64,000 bases of DNA from Candidatus Acidianus copahuensis (GCF_000632495.1 NZ_JFZT01000048.1:124001-188000); one strand, 5' to 3'; positions 17,316 through 29,518 are shown, counted from the stretch's first letter. A program made the numbers and translations. Notes: generated from the sequence alone by a model not told the origin.

Positions 17316-17405
17316 CGCCGCGGGGTGGACTCGAACCACCGACCGCCCGGTTACTGTTACATTGGCATTAACAGCCGGGCGCTCTTCCAACTGAGCTACT
17401 GCGGC
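17316..17405 (-). tRNA. tRNA-Asn (anticodon GTT) with canonical 37/38 intron
   Basis: Read on the minus strand, the acceptor GCCGCAG faces CCGCGGC with one mismatch, A6 opposite C67. The D arm GCTC...GAGC, the T arm GGTGG TTCGAGT CCACC and the anticodon stem CCCGG/CCGGG are complete. The loop CTGTTA-A reads GTT. A 17-base intron follows position 37, and its TAACAG pairs with the CTGTTA of the anticodon loop, the usual archaeal bulge-helix-bulge arrangement. The discriminator G is followed by CCA at 17313-17315, so CCA may be encoded, perhaps by chance. Confidence 0.93.
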
Positions 17406-17429
17406 AAGATTACTAAAATACTCTAGTGG

Positions 17430-17438
17430 TTATAACGT
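17430..17438 (-). promoter_or_regulatory. TATA-like element of tRNA-Asn
   Basis: On the minus strand AACGTTATA lies about 28 bases before the tRNA-Asn 5' end, at the expected archaeal spacing. It is weak as a TATA box. Confidence 0.4.
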
Positions 17439-17667
17439 TTTTGCTCCATATTTTACATATCAGAAGAAAATTTTGCTTATCCAATATATAAAAATTTACT
17501 AATATTAAATATCAATTTTACCTGAAAATATGTGTCATTATAAGAACATGTTATTGAAAAATCTCATATGCTAACTATGTTTTTTATCTTAATATATCTC
17601 TTTACTTTTCTTTTAAAAAGAGTAAAGTATAAAATTTATATTAAAAAATTTTTCTTAATTATGCATA

Positions 17668-18045
17668 TCAGGATTTTCCAGTTATTTCAGAAAGTCTCTT
17701 TAATATCTCTCCAAGGTCATCTTTTGCCTGTCCAGGATCAAGTATTGCAGCAGCAGAAGCTCCTACTTGTAGACCACATGCCTCTCCTAAAGCCTTTTTA
17801 GTCTGTACATAGATGTATGGAATCTTCTTCTCTTCACAAAGCCCTGGCAAGTGTGCTACTATTTCCTCTGGTTGGACATCTTCAGCTATAAGAACAAGTT
17901 TAGCTTGACCTCTCTCTATAACTTTTGTTGTTTCATTTGTACCTTTCTTTACTTTTCCTGTTTCTTTAGCTTTTTTAAGTATTTCTAGTGCCTTATCTGA
18001 TAGTTCTTGTGGAACGTCGAACTTTACATATGAAGCTTTTGACAT
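17668..18045 (-). CDS. rpl7ae: Ribosomal protein L7Ae, k-turn RNA-binding protein
   Basis: 125 residues from the ATG at 18045. An upstream ATG at 18054 overlaps a GGAGG site, so the site can only serve the inner start (MSKASYVKFDVP), nine bases away. Signatures are GTNETTKVIERGQAKLVLIAEDVQPEEIVAHLP and IPYIYVQTKKALGEACG. L7Ae binds kink-turns in 23S rRNA, in C/D and H/ACA guide RNAs and in RNase P RNA of archaea, so it links the ribosome to RNA modification. The gene stands alone 63 bases after gltX on the same strand. Confidence 0.97.
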   Translation of the reverse strand: MSKASYVKFDVPQELSDKALEILKKAKETGKVKKGTNETTKVIERGQAKLVLIAEDVQPEEIVAHLPGLCEEKKIPYIYVQTKKALGEACGLQVGASAAAILDPGQAKDDLGEILKRLSEITGKS

Positions 18046-18108
18046 AGCGTTCATCCTCCTTTGTCACGCGATTTATACTGAAGTGAGCTACGCTTAAAAA
18101 ATTACTGT

Positions 18109-19815
18109 TTATTCATGCGAGTATATAACGACGGTCTCTTTCTCGTTCTGTGAATCTACTCTAACGAATCCATATCTGACAAATTGTACTACCTCTCCTT
18201 CTTTTAGGTTCGCAACAGCCTTCTCTCCAAAACCTTCTTTTTTCTCTAAATTGTCGCCTGAAGCTTTTATTACTCTCACTCTTACGGCTTCTGAAGCCTT
18301 TACCCATTGCACAATGCTTGCTTTTTCTTTTTTAGCACTTTCTATATCAGTGCTGGTGAATATTGCCTTATTTCCTTGGACTCTTACATTACATAGCTCA
18401 ACTAATCTTATTACTTTACCATCTTTCGCATCTTGTTCGTTAACGTATATTCTATCTCCTGGATAAACTTTGATCTGTCTAAATTCTTTTGAACCAGGAT
18501 AAAGAGGAATCTGTGCAGTCATCTGATCATCTATGTCTAGCTCAAGCTCTTTAAAGGATTCCACATACATTAGTCTTTTAGCTGTCGGATCTAGATTTTT
18601 CCTATTAATAGAGGCCAAATTATCGAAACTAATTGTGGCATCAGAGTTTTTTAGTCCTACTTCAATAATTAACTCCCTAATAGTTTCAGGTAAAATTCCT
18701 CTCCTTCTTAATCCAGCAATTGTGGGTAATCTAGGATCGTCTTTTCCTAACCCTTTTTCTAGCATAACTTTGATTTTGGACTTGCTCATCATGAAACCCT
18801 CTAACTTTAGTCTTCCGAATTCCATGATTTCTGGGATTTTCCAATTCATGTAATCATAGATCCACTTCTGTTTTTCAGCGTTGATTGTGTGCTCTTTTGC
18901 TCTAAAGATATGAGTAACATTAAAGTCATGATCATCAACTACTGTAGCGAAGTTGTAGGTAGGCCAGACAATATATTTACTTCCAACTATAGGGTGAGGA
19001 TTAGCCTCAGTATCTATTATTCTTGCTATAACCCAATCGATTTTTGATGGGTCAGGATCGTTTAGATCAGTTTTTATTCTAACTACTGCTTCTCCTTCTT
19101 TGAATCCTCCAGAAAGCATTTTATCCCATAGTTCTTCATTACGACTAGGTTCTTTCTCTCTATTAAAACACTGTAGAGAAAAGTTTCTTGTCTCCTTCAT
19201 CTTCTTAAATTCTTCCTCAGTGCAACAATCTATGTAAGCGTGACCATTTCGTATAAGTTCTCTAATAACTTCATAATACCTTTCTATTCTGGAAGATTCC
19301 TTAAACTCTTCTTGCCAAGAAAGACCAAGCCATCTTAAGTCCTCTCTTATCCATTCATATGCCTCTTTAATTGGTTTCTTGACTTTCGGGTCTGTATCGT
19401 CAAATCTAAGTATAAATTTCCCGTTATACATTTTAGCGTATTCAGATGAAATAATTGCTGCTCTCACATTTCCTAGATGAATTGGTCCATCAGGATTAGG
19501 TGCAAATCTGGTTACAAATATGTTATTTACGTGGAGAGGAGGTAGCGATTTTTTCTCCTCTTTCTCTTTCCTTTCCTCAAGCATTTCTGGGAACTTAGCC
19601 TTTAGCTCACTTAGTTGTTCATTTAAAGTAAGAGAATTTACTCTGTCAACTATTTGTTTTACTTGTTCAGTAATTTCCTTAGCTTTGTTCCTTAATTCTG
19701 GATATTCCCCGATTACTTTACTCATTACAGGACCGACTGACGCTTTTCCATTGTGTTTTATGGCATTAGCTAACGCATGTTTATAAATTAGTTCATCTAT
19801 ATTCAAACTCACCAC
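18109..19815 (-). CDS. gltX: Glutamyl-tRNA synthetase (archaeal type)
   Basis: Up to 568 residues. The class I motifs are FAPNPDGPIHLGNVRAA (HIGH-like) near 108-124 and FMMSKSKIKVM (KMSKS-like) near 345. The C-terminal beta-barrel anticodon-binding domain is of the archaeal/eukaryotic GluRS/GlnRS type. The enzyme charges tRNA-Glu and probably tRNA-Gln, the latter being corrected by an amidotransferase elsewhere. The frame begins with GTG GTG. A GGTGGTG purine-rich site upstream could also serve the TTG at 19806 (MNIDELIYKHA), so the exact start is open. The start overlaps the 3' end of the HAD phosphatase gene by up to 23 bases. Confidence 0.95.
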   Translation of the reverse strand: MVSLNIDELIYKHALANAIKHNGKASVGPVMSKVIGEYPELRNKAKEITEQVKQIVDRVNSLTLNEQLSELKAKFPEMLEERKEKEEKKSLPPLHVNNIFVTRFAPNPDGPIHLGNVRAAIISSEYAKMYNGKFILRFDDTDPKVKKPIKEAYEWIREDLRWLGLSWQEEFKESSRIERYYEVIRELIRNGHAYIDCCTEEEFKKMKETRNFSLQCFNREKEPSRNEELWDKMLSGGFKEGEAVVRIKTDLNDPDPSKIDWVIARIIDTEANPHPIVGSKYIVWPTYNFATVVDDHDFNVTHIFRAKEHTINAEKQKWIYDYMNWKIPEIMEFGRLKLEGFMMSKSKIKVMLEKGLGKDDPRLPTIAGLRRRGILPETIRELIIEVGLKNSDATISFDNLASINRKNLDPTAKRLMYVESFKELELDIDDQMTAQIPLYPGSKEFRQIKVYPGDRIYVNEQDAKDGKVIRLVELCNVRVQGNKAIFTSTDIESAKKEKASIVQWVKASEAVRVRVIKASGDNLEKKEGFGEKAVANLKEGEVVQFVRYGFVRVDSQNEKETVVIYSHE

Positions 19816-20476
19816 CTATAACTTTCTTCATAAAAGCGGAGAGATCTCTCTCATCTTTTGTGTTAATAATAAGATTAGCGGATCTCTTTAATTCTTCTTC
19901 CGCATCGCTTACAGCGATTTTGAGACCAACTTCTTCAAACATCTCTAGATCAGTAAGAGAATCTCCTATTGCAGCAACCTCATTTTTATTTAGACCATGC
20001 ATTTCTATCAACTTTCTTACCCCAATATTTTTCCCCGCTGGATTAAACGCTATGTGTATTGCATATCCTGACGAATTTATGTACATACCATTAATGTTAG
20101 CCCATTCTCTCATATCTGCTTTTAGTTCGGGTGGAGTGAAACTGAAGTCACATTCCTTATACAGATTTTGCCAACTATCCTTTACTTTATATCTTTCCTT
20201 GAATTCCTCAACTTTTCTTTTATCCATATCTTTACATACCTTTACTTTACTCTTGAAAAAAACTACACATCCGTTTTCAGCTACAACTCCACCTGAAAAG
20301 CCTAGGTAGTTATGCAATCCTCTTAATACTGGGAAGGAATTCCCACTTACTATTGCTACTTTAATTCCATTTTCTTCAAATATTCTTAATTTCTCTATGA
20401 TTGTTAAGTTCAACTTATACGTATTTCTTTCTTCAGTTAGAGTGCCATCCAGATCAGAAAGAACAAGTTTTATCAT
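19793..20476 (-). CDS. HAD-family phosphatase, phosphoglycolate phosphatase-like
   Basis: 227 residues. The HAD motif I LSDLDGTLTEE places the nucleophile at D8 and the general acid at D10. Motif II is IVSGNSFPV and motif IV is AIGDSLTDLEMFE near 170-182. The Cof-type cap between motifs II and IV and the length match the archaeal phosphoglycolate phosphatases of the Thermoplasma TA0175 type. Substrate assignment beyond a small phosphorylated compound is inference. It overlaps the HD gene upstream by 4 bases and gltX downstream, so all are probably one minus-strand unit. Confidence 0.85.
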   Translation of the reverse strand: MIKLVLSDLDGTLTEERNTYKLNLTIIEKLRIFEENGIKVAIVSGNSFPVLRGLHNYLGFSGGVVAENGCVVFFKSKVKVCKDMDKRKVEEFKERYKVKDSWQNLYKECDFSFTPPELKADMREWANINGMYINSSGYAIHIAFNPAGKNIGVRKLIEMHGLNKNEVAAIGDSLTDLEMFEEVGLKIAVSDAEEELKRSANLIINTKDERDLSAFMKKVIGGEFEYR

Positions 20477-21654
20477 TCTAAAATTTCCCTCGCTCTTTTA
20501 GAGTACTCATAATCAACATAAACTCTCCTTATAATTATGTTGTCTGGCATCTCATTAAGAAGCGTCGATGAAAACTCCTTAAGCCTTTTTTCCTTCCCTT
20601 TGCTTAAGATTCTTATCTTACCTTTATCTATAACAGCGATCTTCTCTTCGAAAGGATAGATAGAATTTTCTGGAATTCCTAATCTAACAAGTTTATTTCT
20701 TATATCTCCAAGAAATTCTTGTTCATCCCTATAAGAGATTTCCTCATACACTACTTTAGGTCCCCTTCTATCCATAAAATTTCTTATTTGTTCTATAACG
20801 TCACTAGATGCACTGTCTGATAATAAACAATTATACATAGAAGATATAATCCAGTTATCGTCCCAATAGGCCAATAGTTCTTCATTAACCATATCTTTCA
20901 CAGCTTGAGGAGACGAGAGTATTCCTTGACACGATTCAGACATTTTAGAGTAGATTTTTCTTAAAAAAAGTTCAAATCCAAGTATTGTTTTATGATAGTA
21001 AACGGCCTGATACATATGAAGCCTGGAAATGTAAAAATTTTCTAAGCTTATAATTCCTTTATCCTCAGCTAATACTCCATCTTCTCTATAATGTATAGTG
21101 TCTATAAGTCTATCTAGGTCCAGTTTACCTAACTGAACGCCAGTATGTCTTGAATCCCGGATTAAGTAATCAATTCTGTCTACATCAACTTCGCCATCGA
21201 TAACAGAGGATAGTAAATTTTTACCACGATAGAGGTCTTGAATCTTACTTATATTTACTCCATATTTGTTTAATATATCCTTTATTATAGAATTTTCAAG
21301 AATATAATCCCTTAACTCCTTATTTCCTATTCCCATGCTTAAATAGTATCCTTCAAGGGCGTGACTAAAAGGAAATTGACCTATATCGTGAAGTAAACCA
21401 GCTATCTTAAGACTTGAAAACTCGTCATCAGATATTTCTCCTTCATTTCTCATTTTTTCTCCAAGTTTCGAAGCTAAGAAAAAGGTTCCTAAAGAGTGGC
21501 TAAATCTGGAATGAGTTGCTCCAGGATAAACAATGTAGGCTAGGCTAGTCTGTTTTATTCTTCTAAGTCTCTGGAACTCCGCTGTATCTACTATTTCCGT
21601 CTCTAAATCTCCTAAAGTTATGTACCCATGAACTTCATCAAAAATCTTCTTCAT
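20473..21654 (-). CDS. HD-domain phosphohydrolase
   Basis: 393 residues from the ATG at 21654 (MKKIFDEVHGYITLGDLE); six further codons back to a TTG are open but unlikely to be used. The metal-binding HD pattern is seen as HSRFSHSLGTF near 53 and GLLHDIGQFPFSHALEG near 87-103, with a third aspartate in DVDRIDYLIRDSRHTG. The family includes dNTP triphosphohydrolases and SAMHD1-like enzymes, and this member has the DVDRxDYLxRD signature of that branch. Cellular substrate unknown, with nucleotides the best guess. The 5S rRNA gene lies just upstream with its own promoter. Confidence 0.88.
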   Translation of the reverse strand: MKKIFDEVHGYITLGDLETEIVDTAEFQRLRRIKQTSLAYIVYPGATHSRFSHSLGTFFLASKLGEKMRNEGEISDDEFSSLKIAGLLHDIGQFPFSHALEGYYLSMGIGNKELRDYILENSIIKDILNKYGVNISKIQDLYRGKNLLSSVIDGEVDVDRIDYLIRDSRHTGVQLGKLDLDRLIDTIHYREDGVLAEDKGIISLENFYISRLHMYQAVYYHKTILGFELFLRKIYSKMSESCQGILSSPQAVKDMVNEELLAYWDDNWIISSMYNCLLSDSASSDVIEQIRNFMDRRGPKVVYEEISYRDEQEFLGDIRNKLVRLGIPENSIYPFEEKIAVIDKGKIRILSKGKEKRLKEFSSTLLNEMPDNIIIRRVYVDYEYSKRAREILE

Positions 21655-21659
21655 CAAGA

Positions 21660-21683
21660 TGAATAAAAACAAGAAAATAATAA
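21660..21683 (-). terminator. T-rich terminator of 5S rRNA
   Basis: On the minus strand the 5S 3' end runs into TTATTATTTTCTTGTTTTTA, a U-rich tract of the kind that stops archaeal transcription. It lies just before the HD gene. Confidence 0.5.
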
Positions 21684-21806
<123 letters not shown>

Positions 21807-21828
21807 AATATAACTTATCTGTCGTTAG

Positions 21829-21838
21829 TATAAAAAAT
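21829..21838 (-). promoter_or_regulatory. TATA box of 5S rRNA
   Basis: On the minus strand TTTTTTATAC is centred about 27 bases before the 5S 5' end. It touches the 3' end of the zinc-ribbon gene, so the 5S promoter is squeezed directly against that gene. Confidence 0.6.
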
Positions 21839-22044
21839 TATCTTTTGGCCTGTTGAGGCTGTAACTTTATAGCATAAATCCCAGCGATGTAAAGCTTTCC
21901 TCCATCTTTTGGACATGTTCCAACAAGTTTTGGAACAAAATCTCCTTCTTGAAAGTCCCTCTCGATTGAGTAATCGCAAGACATACACTTAATTAATGTT
22001 TTAGTGATTAGAGGTTGTTTTGAAGAATCAGATGAAATAGCCAT
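21838..22044 (-). CDS. Small zinc-ribbon protein
   Basis: 68 residues. A CMSC pair near residues 20-23 and a later C-P-K-D-G-G-K segment near 44-50 look like a small zinc ribbon in which the fourth ligand is not an obvious cysteine. The end GKLYIAGIYAIKLQPQQ is reminiscent of small crenarchaeal zinc-ribbon proteins that I recall only as uncharacterised. It lies 6 bases downstream of the DUF1512-type gene, so the two are probably co-transcribed. Function unknown; nucleic acid or protein binding is possible. Confidence 0.75.
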   Translation of the reverse strand: MAISSDSSKQPLITKTLIKCMSCDYSIERDFQEGDFVPKLVGTCPKDGGKLYIAGIYAIKLQPQQAKR

Positions 22045-22050
22045 CTATTA

Positions 22051-23202
22051 TCACTGTGCTATTCCTGCTGTATTTCCAACTCCTACTAATACGACAGAAT
22101 CTCCAGGCTTTGTTCTTTCTCTTATGAGATCCTTCACATAGTTTACTACTTTGTCAGCTGAATCGTAGACTTCTTTTCTCATTTCTGTTATTGCTTCTTC
22201 CATACTCATTTTGACAATTACTGCATCTATGGGTATATTATACTTAGTTGCTACTCTTTCTATAGCTATTTTTTCAGGTCCTGGATCTCCCATAGCTACT
22301 CCCATTCCTTCAGCTATACTTCCAGTATCTTCTCCTTCTAACTTGAGTGCAGCATCTACAGTTATAATTCTAGATACTTTACTTCCTTCTTTTTCTATAA
22401 TATTTTGAACTGCTTCGCCAGGTGTTCCAACAGTAGCCATTGGACCCTCTGCCTTAACTACTATTAATCTTCTCCCTTCGAATTCCATTGTACCAGCTAT
22501 AATGTCCTTGCTTGGGACCCATTTATCATTTATATTCATGAGGAATCTTGATGCTACTAGTGGACCTAAACCATCGCCTACAGGTATTCCTTGAAGGAAG
22601 ACCTTCTGAGCCCTAGCATATGCCTCAGCCAATTTTACATATATTGGGGCTACCATTTGTAATTGATACATTATCATTATACTATTTAATTTTTTCGCCA
22701 TTAGTAAATAATGTCTAATTATTTTAAATATCATATTTAATGCATTTACTACCTCTGCAGAAATCTCTATTTGACTCCTAGTCATTGGATCAATGTTTGG
22801 TGAATATTTTGTTATCATCTCTCTAACAGTATCCTCGTTAGCTCTGAGTAAAAGTTTCATTCTACTTATTATATCTGTTGGTTCTATATTAACAGGGTCT
22901 ATAACGAATCTTTCCATTACCTTATTTATAAACTGTTGAGGCTCTGGAAAGTTCTTATCTTTCAATAGTTTCTCAGCCATACTCTTTGAATCTTTTAGAT
23001 AGCCTTCTATCATATAAAGGTTCTTTTCTACATCCCTACTTAGAAATCCAATTTGCATCTTCTGCTGAAATCCTGGAAAGAAACTAGCTACTATAAATCC
23101 CATAAACACTATGTAAAGTATTGTGGTCAGTAAGAACTCTGAACTAGAACTGCCTCCTAATCCTTGCGCCATTGCTACTATATTAAATATGTCAAACAAC
23201 AT
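22051..23202 (-). CDS. DUF1512-type membrane-anchored protein
   Basis: 383 residues. One N-terminal hydrophobic segment near 25-44 (LLTTILYIVFMGFIVASFFP) anchors a large soluble part. The soluble part has long helices (110-200) and then an alpha/beta region with GTPGEAVQNIIEKEGSKVS and IPIDAVIVKMSMEEAITEM. Late in the protein, GDSVVLVGVGNTAGI resembles a glycine-rich nucleotide loop. From memory this matches the archaeal DUF1512 family, whose role is not known. It is followed at 6 bases by the zinc-ribbon gene. Confidence 0.75.
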   Translation of the reverse strand: MLFDIFNIVAMAQGLGGSSSSEFLLTTILYIVFMGFIVASFFPGFQQKMQIGFLSRDVEKNLYMIEGYLKDSKSMAEKLLKDKNFPEPQQFINKVMERFVIDPVNIEPTDIISRMKLLLRANEDTVREMITKYSPNIDPMTRSQIEISAEVVNALNMIFKIIRHYLLMAKKLNSIMIMYQLQMVAPIYVKLAEAYARAQKVFLQGIPVGDGLGPLVASRFLMNINDKWVPSKDIIAGTMEFEGRRLIVVKAEGPMATVGTPGEAVQNIIEKEGSKVSRIITVDAALKLEGEDTGSIAEGMGVAMGDPGPEKIAIERVATKYNIPIDAVIVKMSMEEAITEMRKEVYDSADKVVNYVKDLIRERTKPGDSVVLVGVGNTAGIAQ

Positions 23203-23331
23203 GTTTCTCTATAGATTAGCTGTTTTCATACAAATTAAGCTTTTAGCAAATATCCTTATATATTCATTCCTTCTCACAAGCCTATATTAAATATAATTTA
23301 AAAAGAAAAGTAAAAAGGTAAGATTCTAGTA

Positions 23332-24225
23332 TTATGTTATCACGATAGTTTCCTCTTTCCCTACATAAACAGTATGCTCAAATTGAGCTACAATTCCTTT
23401 CCTTACTTCTAAAAGTACTGGATAAGAATAGAGACATTTTTTCCTTGTTAATGCCTTTAGGGAATTCTCAACTACTTCTTTGTCTCCAAGGTCAGAAAGC
23501 CATCTTTCTGAAAATGGAAGTGCTTTAAATCTAGAATTAATCGTATCAAGGAATTTTTTTTCTGTTTCGTTTAGTCCTTTGGCCGATGGAGATCTAAGAG
23601 AATAGATCGTCTCTTCTTTACCTTCTACAACTTCTCCATAGCCATCAGTTGCAAATGGCTCAATGGCAAACGTATTATCTAGAAGGATTTTTCCAGCATT
23701 ATGCTGATAAACGTTCGGAACAAATATCCCTGCATGAAGTTCATACTTCCGTATAAGATGTCCTCCTAAGTTTCTTATTGGAGTATATCCATTAATTTTT
23801 ATTGCTCTTTCAATAAGTTTTCCGATTTCACCTAAACTATTGCCTGGTTTAAAGTTAGAGATAGCTGCACGTAAGGCATCTCTAGTTGCGTCCAATAGCT
23901 TATTGTATTTATCATCAAGCGAAACAGTTACTGCGGTATCAGTTATAATACCACCAATATGTGCACCTATATCTAGTTTGACTACTGCGCCTTCTGGTAT
24001 AACTTTATCATCGTTAATTTTAGGGCTGTAATGCGCTGCCTCATAATTTATTGATAGATTACAGGGAAATGCTGGAAAGGCCCCTCTGTCAATTATAATT
24101 TTTTCTACCGCTTCACAGACATCTAGAACCTTAACACCCGGTTTTATTAATTTAGATCCATAATCTCTCGCTTCAGCAGCAATTTTCCCTGCATTAATAA
24201 GAACCTTTAGCTCATCCTCTGACAT
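23332..24225 (-). CDS. map: Methionine aminopeptidase, type II
   Basis: 297 residues with the pita-bread metallopeptidase fold. The expected dinuclear metal ligands are in KLDIGAHIGGIITDTAV (two aspartates), GGHLIRKYELHAG (histidine), FAIEPFATDG (glutamate) and AQFEHTVYV (glutamate). The insertion between the histidine and the first glutamate marks the type II (archaeal/eukaryotic) form. It removes the initiator methionine from nascent proteins. The gene is divergent from the metal-dependent hydrolase next to it. Confidence 0.96.
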   Translation of the reverse strand: MSEDELKVLINAGKIAAEARDYGSKLIKPGVKVLDVCEAVEKIIIDRGAFPAFPCNLSINYEAAHYSPKINDDKVIPEGAVVKLDIGAHIGGIITDTAVTVSLDDKYNKLLDATRDALRAAISNFKPGNSLGEIGKLIERAIKINGYTPIRNLGGHLIRKYELHAGIFVPNVYQHNAGKILLDNTFAIEPFATDGYGEVVEGKEETIYSLRSPSAKGLNETEKKFLDTINSRFKALPFSERWLSDLGDKEVVENSLKALTRKKCLYSYPVLLEVRKGIVAQFEHTVYVGKEETIVIT

Positions 24226-24242
24226 TGCATATCCTAATGAAA

Positions 24243-24250
24243 CTTTTAAC
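24243..24250 (+). promoter_or_regulatory. TATA box deciding the start of the hydrolase gene
   Basis: CTTTTAAC is centred about 26 bases before the ATG at 24273. This spacing fits a leaderless transcript starting at that ATG and argues against the upstream in-frame ATG at 24225. Confidence 0.55.
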
Positions 24251-24272
24251 CTTCATAATATTATTATTTCCT

Positions 24273-24953
24273 ATGCCAGAGTTAAGGTGGATAGGTCACG
24301 CAGCTGTAGAACTAGATCTTAAAGACAAGAAGATTATTATAGATCCGTTTATCACTGATAATCCAAAGTCGGCAGTTAGACTAGAGTACTTTGATAGTTT
24401 TGATATAATTGTAGTGACCCACGATCACTATGATCATCTAGGTAATACCGTTGATATAGTAAAGCGAAACTCAAAGGTAAAGATCTTAGCTACTTATGAC
24501 CTAGAAGTTTATTTGAATAAGGAATTTAAAATTCCATTTGAGAGAATGATACCAGCAAACGTCGGTGGCTATATTAATGAGGGGGAGATCAGATTTGCAC
24601 TTACTCAAGCTATACACTCAAGTGAGCATAGTGATCCTACAGGAGTAATTGTTAGCGATGGCTCAGTAACAATATATCATGCAGGCGATACAGGTTTATT
24701 TGAGGGAATGAAACTTATTGGGGAAGTATTTTCTCCAGACTATGCTTTGCTTCCAATAGGCGGGAGGTTTACTATGGATCCTCATCAAGCCGCAATAGCT
24801 GTTTCTATGATAAAACCGAAGAAAGCGTCAATCCCAATACACTATAATACATGGGACGCAATAAAAGTAGACCCTTCTGATTTCGAGAAAGAAGTAAAGG
24901 AGAGAGGATACAGATCTATAATACTTAATCCAGGGGATAAATTAGAGCTGTGA
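24273..24953 (+). CDS. UPF0173-type metal-dependent hydrolase (beta-lactamase fold)
   Basis: 226 residues from ATG 24273 (MPELRWIGHAAVEL). The frame is open back to 24225, but the TATA box and the family N-terminus favour the inner start. The metal-binding motif VVTHDHYDHLG near 50-60, the later ITQAIHSSEHSDP-like region, the AGDTGLFEG loop and a final PIHYNTW histidine match UPF0173 of the metallo-beta-lactamase superfamily. The substrate is unknown. It ends 5 bases before pheS, so it may share that transcript. Confidence 0.88.
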   Translation: MPELRWIGHAAVELDLKDKKIIIDPFITDNPKSAVRLEYFDSFDIIVVTHDHYDHLGNTVDIVKRNSKVKILATYDLEVYLNKEFKIPFERMIPANVGGYINEGEIRFALTQAIHSSEHSDPTGVIVSDGSVTIYHAGDTGLFEGMKLIGEVFSPDYALLPIGGRFTMDPHQAAIAVSMIKPKKASIPIHYNTWDAIKVDPSDFEKEVKERGYRSIILNPGDKLEL

Positions 24954-24958
24954 AGTAA

Positions 24959-27978
<3,020 letters not shown>

Positions 27979-27979
27979 A

Positions 27980-28744
27980 TTGCCATACATTTATTTAGAG
28001 GATGTAAGACTTTACTACGAAATTCATGGAAGTGGTAAACCCATAGTTTTAATTCACCACTTAGGTGGTTCATCTAAAAGTTGGAGAGACGTTGTTTTAC
28101 CTCTTTCTGAAGAGTTCATGGTAATAGTCTATGACCTTAGAGGTCATGGTAGATCCTCAGTACCTCCACTTGAGTATACAATTTCAGATCACGCTAGGGA
28201 TTTAAGGAATTTAATAGATTATCTTCGTTTAGATAATCCTATACTTGTCGGACACTCTATTGGTAGTTTAATCGCATTAGAATATTCTTTACAATATCAT
28301 CTGGATAAAATGTTACTTATAGGTGCACTTTATAAATCTCCTAACCCAGAACCTTATTGGATATATGTAAATATAGCATCACAATTTGGTATGCGTGCTC
28401 TAGCGGAATATAGAAGAATAAAGGGCGACTTTCCTGATTCTCTAACTAAGAATTCAAAGGCCTGGTTATCTTTGAACGAGGTATATTCAGAAAATAGTCC
28501 TCTAGGTTATAGGAATACTGTGGAGGGTCTCCTTCATGCTAAAGATTATTCACAGTTTTTATCGAGACTTAATACATCCCTAAGACTGATATATGGTAGT
28601 CTAGATAATCTTTCAAAAAACCTTGAGACTTTTAAGTTAGTGCCAAAAATAAAGTATAAGATAATAGATGGATATGGTCATTTACTTAACTTTGAGTGTC
28701 CTGATATCTTAGCGAAGTCAATCCTTGAATTACTCAACGATTAG
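27980..28744 (+). CDS. Alpha/beta-fold hydrolase
   Basis: 254 residues from a TTG start directly behind the pheT stop. The oxyanion segment is LIHHLGGSSKSW, the strand YDLRGHGRS is followed by the nucleophile elbow VGHSIGS with S93, and the catalytic histidine is likely in DGYGHLLNFE near the end. The family includes esterases, lipases and C-C hydrolases, and the substrate cannot be told. The convergent gene on the other strand overlaps its last 15 bases. Confidence 0.85.
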   Translation: MPYIYLEDVRLYYEIHGSGKPIVLIHHLGGSSKSWRDVVLPLSEEFMVIVYDLRGHGRSSVPPLEYTISDHARDLRNLIDYLRLDNPILVGHSIGSLIALEYSLQYHLDKMLLIGALYKSPNPEPYWIYVNIASQFGMRALAEYRRIKGDFPDSLTKNSKAWLSLNEVYSENSPLGYRNTVEGLLHAKDYSQFLSRLNTSLRLIYGSLDNLSKNLETFKLVPKIKYKIIDGYGHLLNFECPDILAKSILELLND

Positions 28745-29518
28745 ACCTCCTAATTCCTTTACTTTTTCCTTTATTTCTTCTTTACAGTAACTGATTCTCT
28801 TATCTAGGTTTATCTCGTCTTTATCACTTCCAGCGATTTGTATTTCAAGCATAGGATTTGATAGTTCATATCCTTTTGGATGAGTTTTTATATATAAATC
28901 ATATTTTTTTACTAATTGTGTTATAAAAGGTGCTAGAGCCGATTCCATTATACCTTTTACCTCGAAGTTTGCTTCGATATACTTGACGGATGGCTTTTTC
29001 TTCAAGAATTTCGATATGAATACCTCTAATACTGCTTCCATTTCTTTTGGAACTCCAGGTGTGGATAGAATTTCTATCATTCCCCGTTCCATGTATATCC
29101 CTGGGGCAATACCAACATAATTTTCTACTGGTTCAGCTCCTAGCGGTAGCATGGCCATTTTCATTCTTTCTTGGGTTATTTCTATTCCTTTTTGTAGGTA
29201 TTTTGTTTTTACTTGGTTTAATGCGTTTTCATTAAGTGTTAGTGGAACACCTAAGGCTTTTGCTAATCCTTCAGATGTTTTGTCATCATAAGTTGGACCT
29301 AAACCCCCTGTTGATACTATTATGGCTGGTTCTCTACTAATAGCTTCAGTAAAGGCTTCAGCAATATCGTTTATTTCATCCATTACAACTGTAATTCTTC
29401 TTACCTTAAATCCTAAAGAAGTTAGTCTCCTTGCTATATGTGAGGCGTTAGTGTTAACTGTTCTACCTGATAGTATCTCGTTTCCTATAGTGATTATCTC
29501 GGCATGAAAAGTCTCCAT
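28730..29518 (-). CDS. MoaB/Mog-like (CinA N-terminal type) molybdopterin-binding domain protein
   Basis: 262 residues. GNEILSGRTVNTNASHIARRLTSLGF near 11-36 and STGGLGPTYDDKTSEGLAKALG near 68-89 are the signature of the MoaB/Mog fold as found in the N-terminal half of CinA. There is no C-terminal CinA deamidase domain, so this is the archaeal stand-alone form. The fold binds molybdopterin or a related nucleotide, and in the CinA lineage pyridine nucleotide or ADP-ribose pyrophosphatase activity is known. The role here is open. The start is divergent from the aminotransferase gene. Confidence 0.82.
   Translation of the reverse strand: METFHAEIITIGNEILSGRTVNTNASHIARRLTSLGFKVRRITVVMDEINDIAEAFTEAISREPAIIVSTGGLGPTYDDKTSEGLAKALGVPLTLNENALNQVKTKYLQKGIEITQERMKMAMLPLGAEPVENYVGIAPGIYMERGMIEILSTPGVPKEMEAVLEVFISKFLKKKPSVKYIEANFEVKGIMESALAPFITQLVKKYDLYIKTHPKGYELSNPMLEIQIAGSDKDEINLDKRISYCKEEIKEKVKELGGLIVE

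Noticed and set aside
17189..17371. A 60-codon plus-strand frame ending inside tRNA-Asn
   Set aside because: It runs through the long hairpin and into the tRNA gene on the other strand; not coding.
19860..20309. A 149-codon plus-strand frame opposite the HAD phosphatase
   Set aside because: Mirror frame of a recognised gene with HAD motifs; no independent signal.
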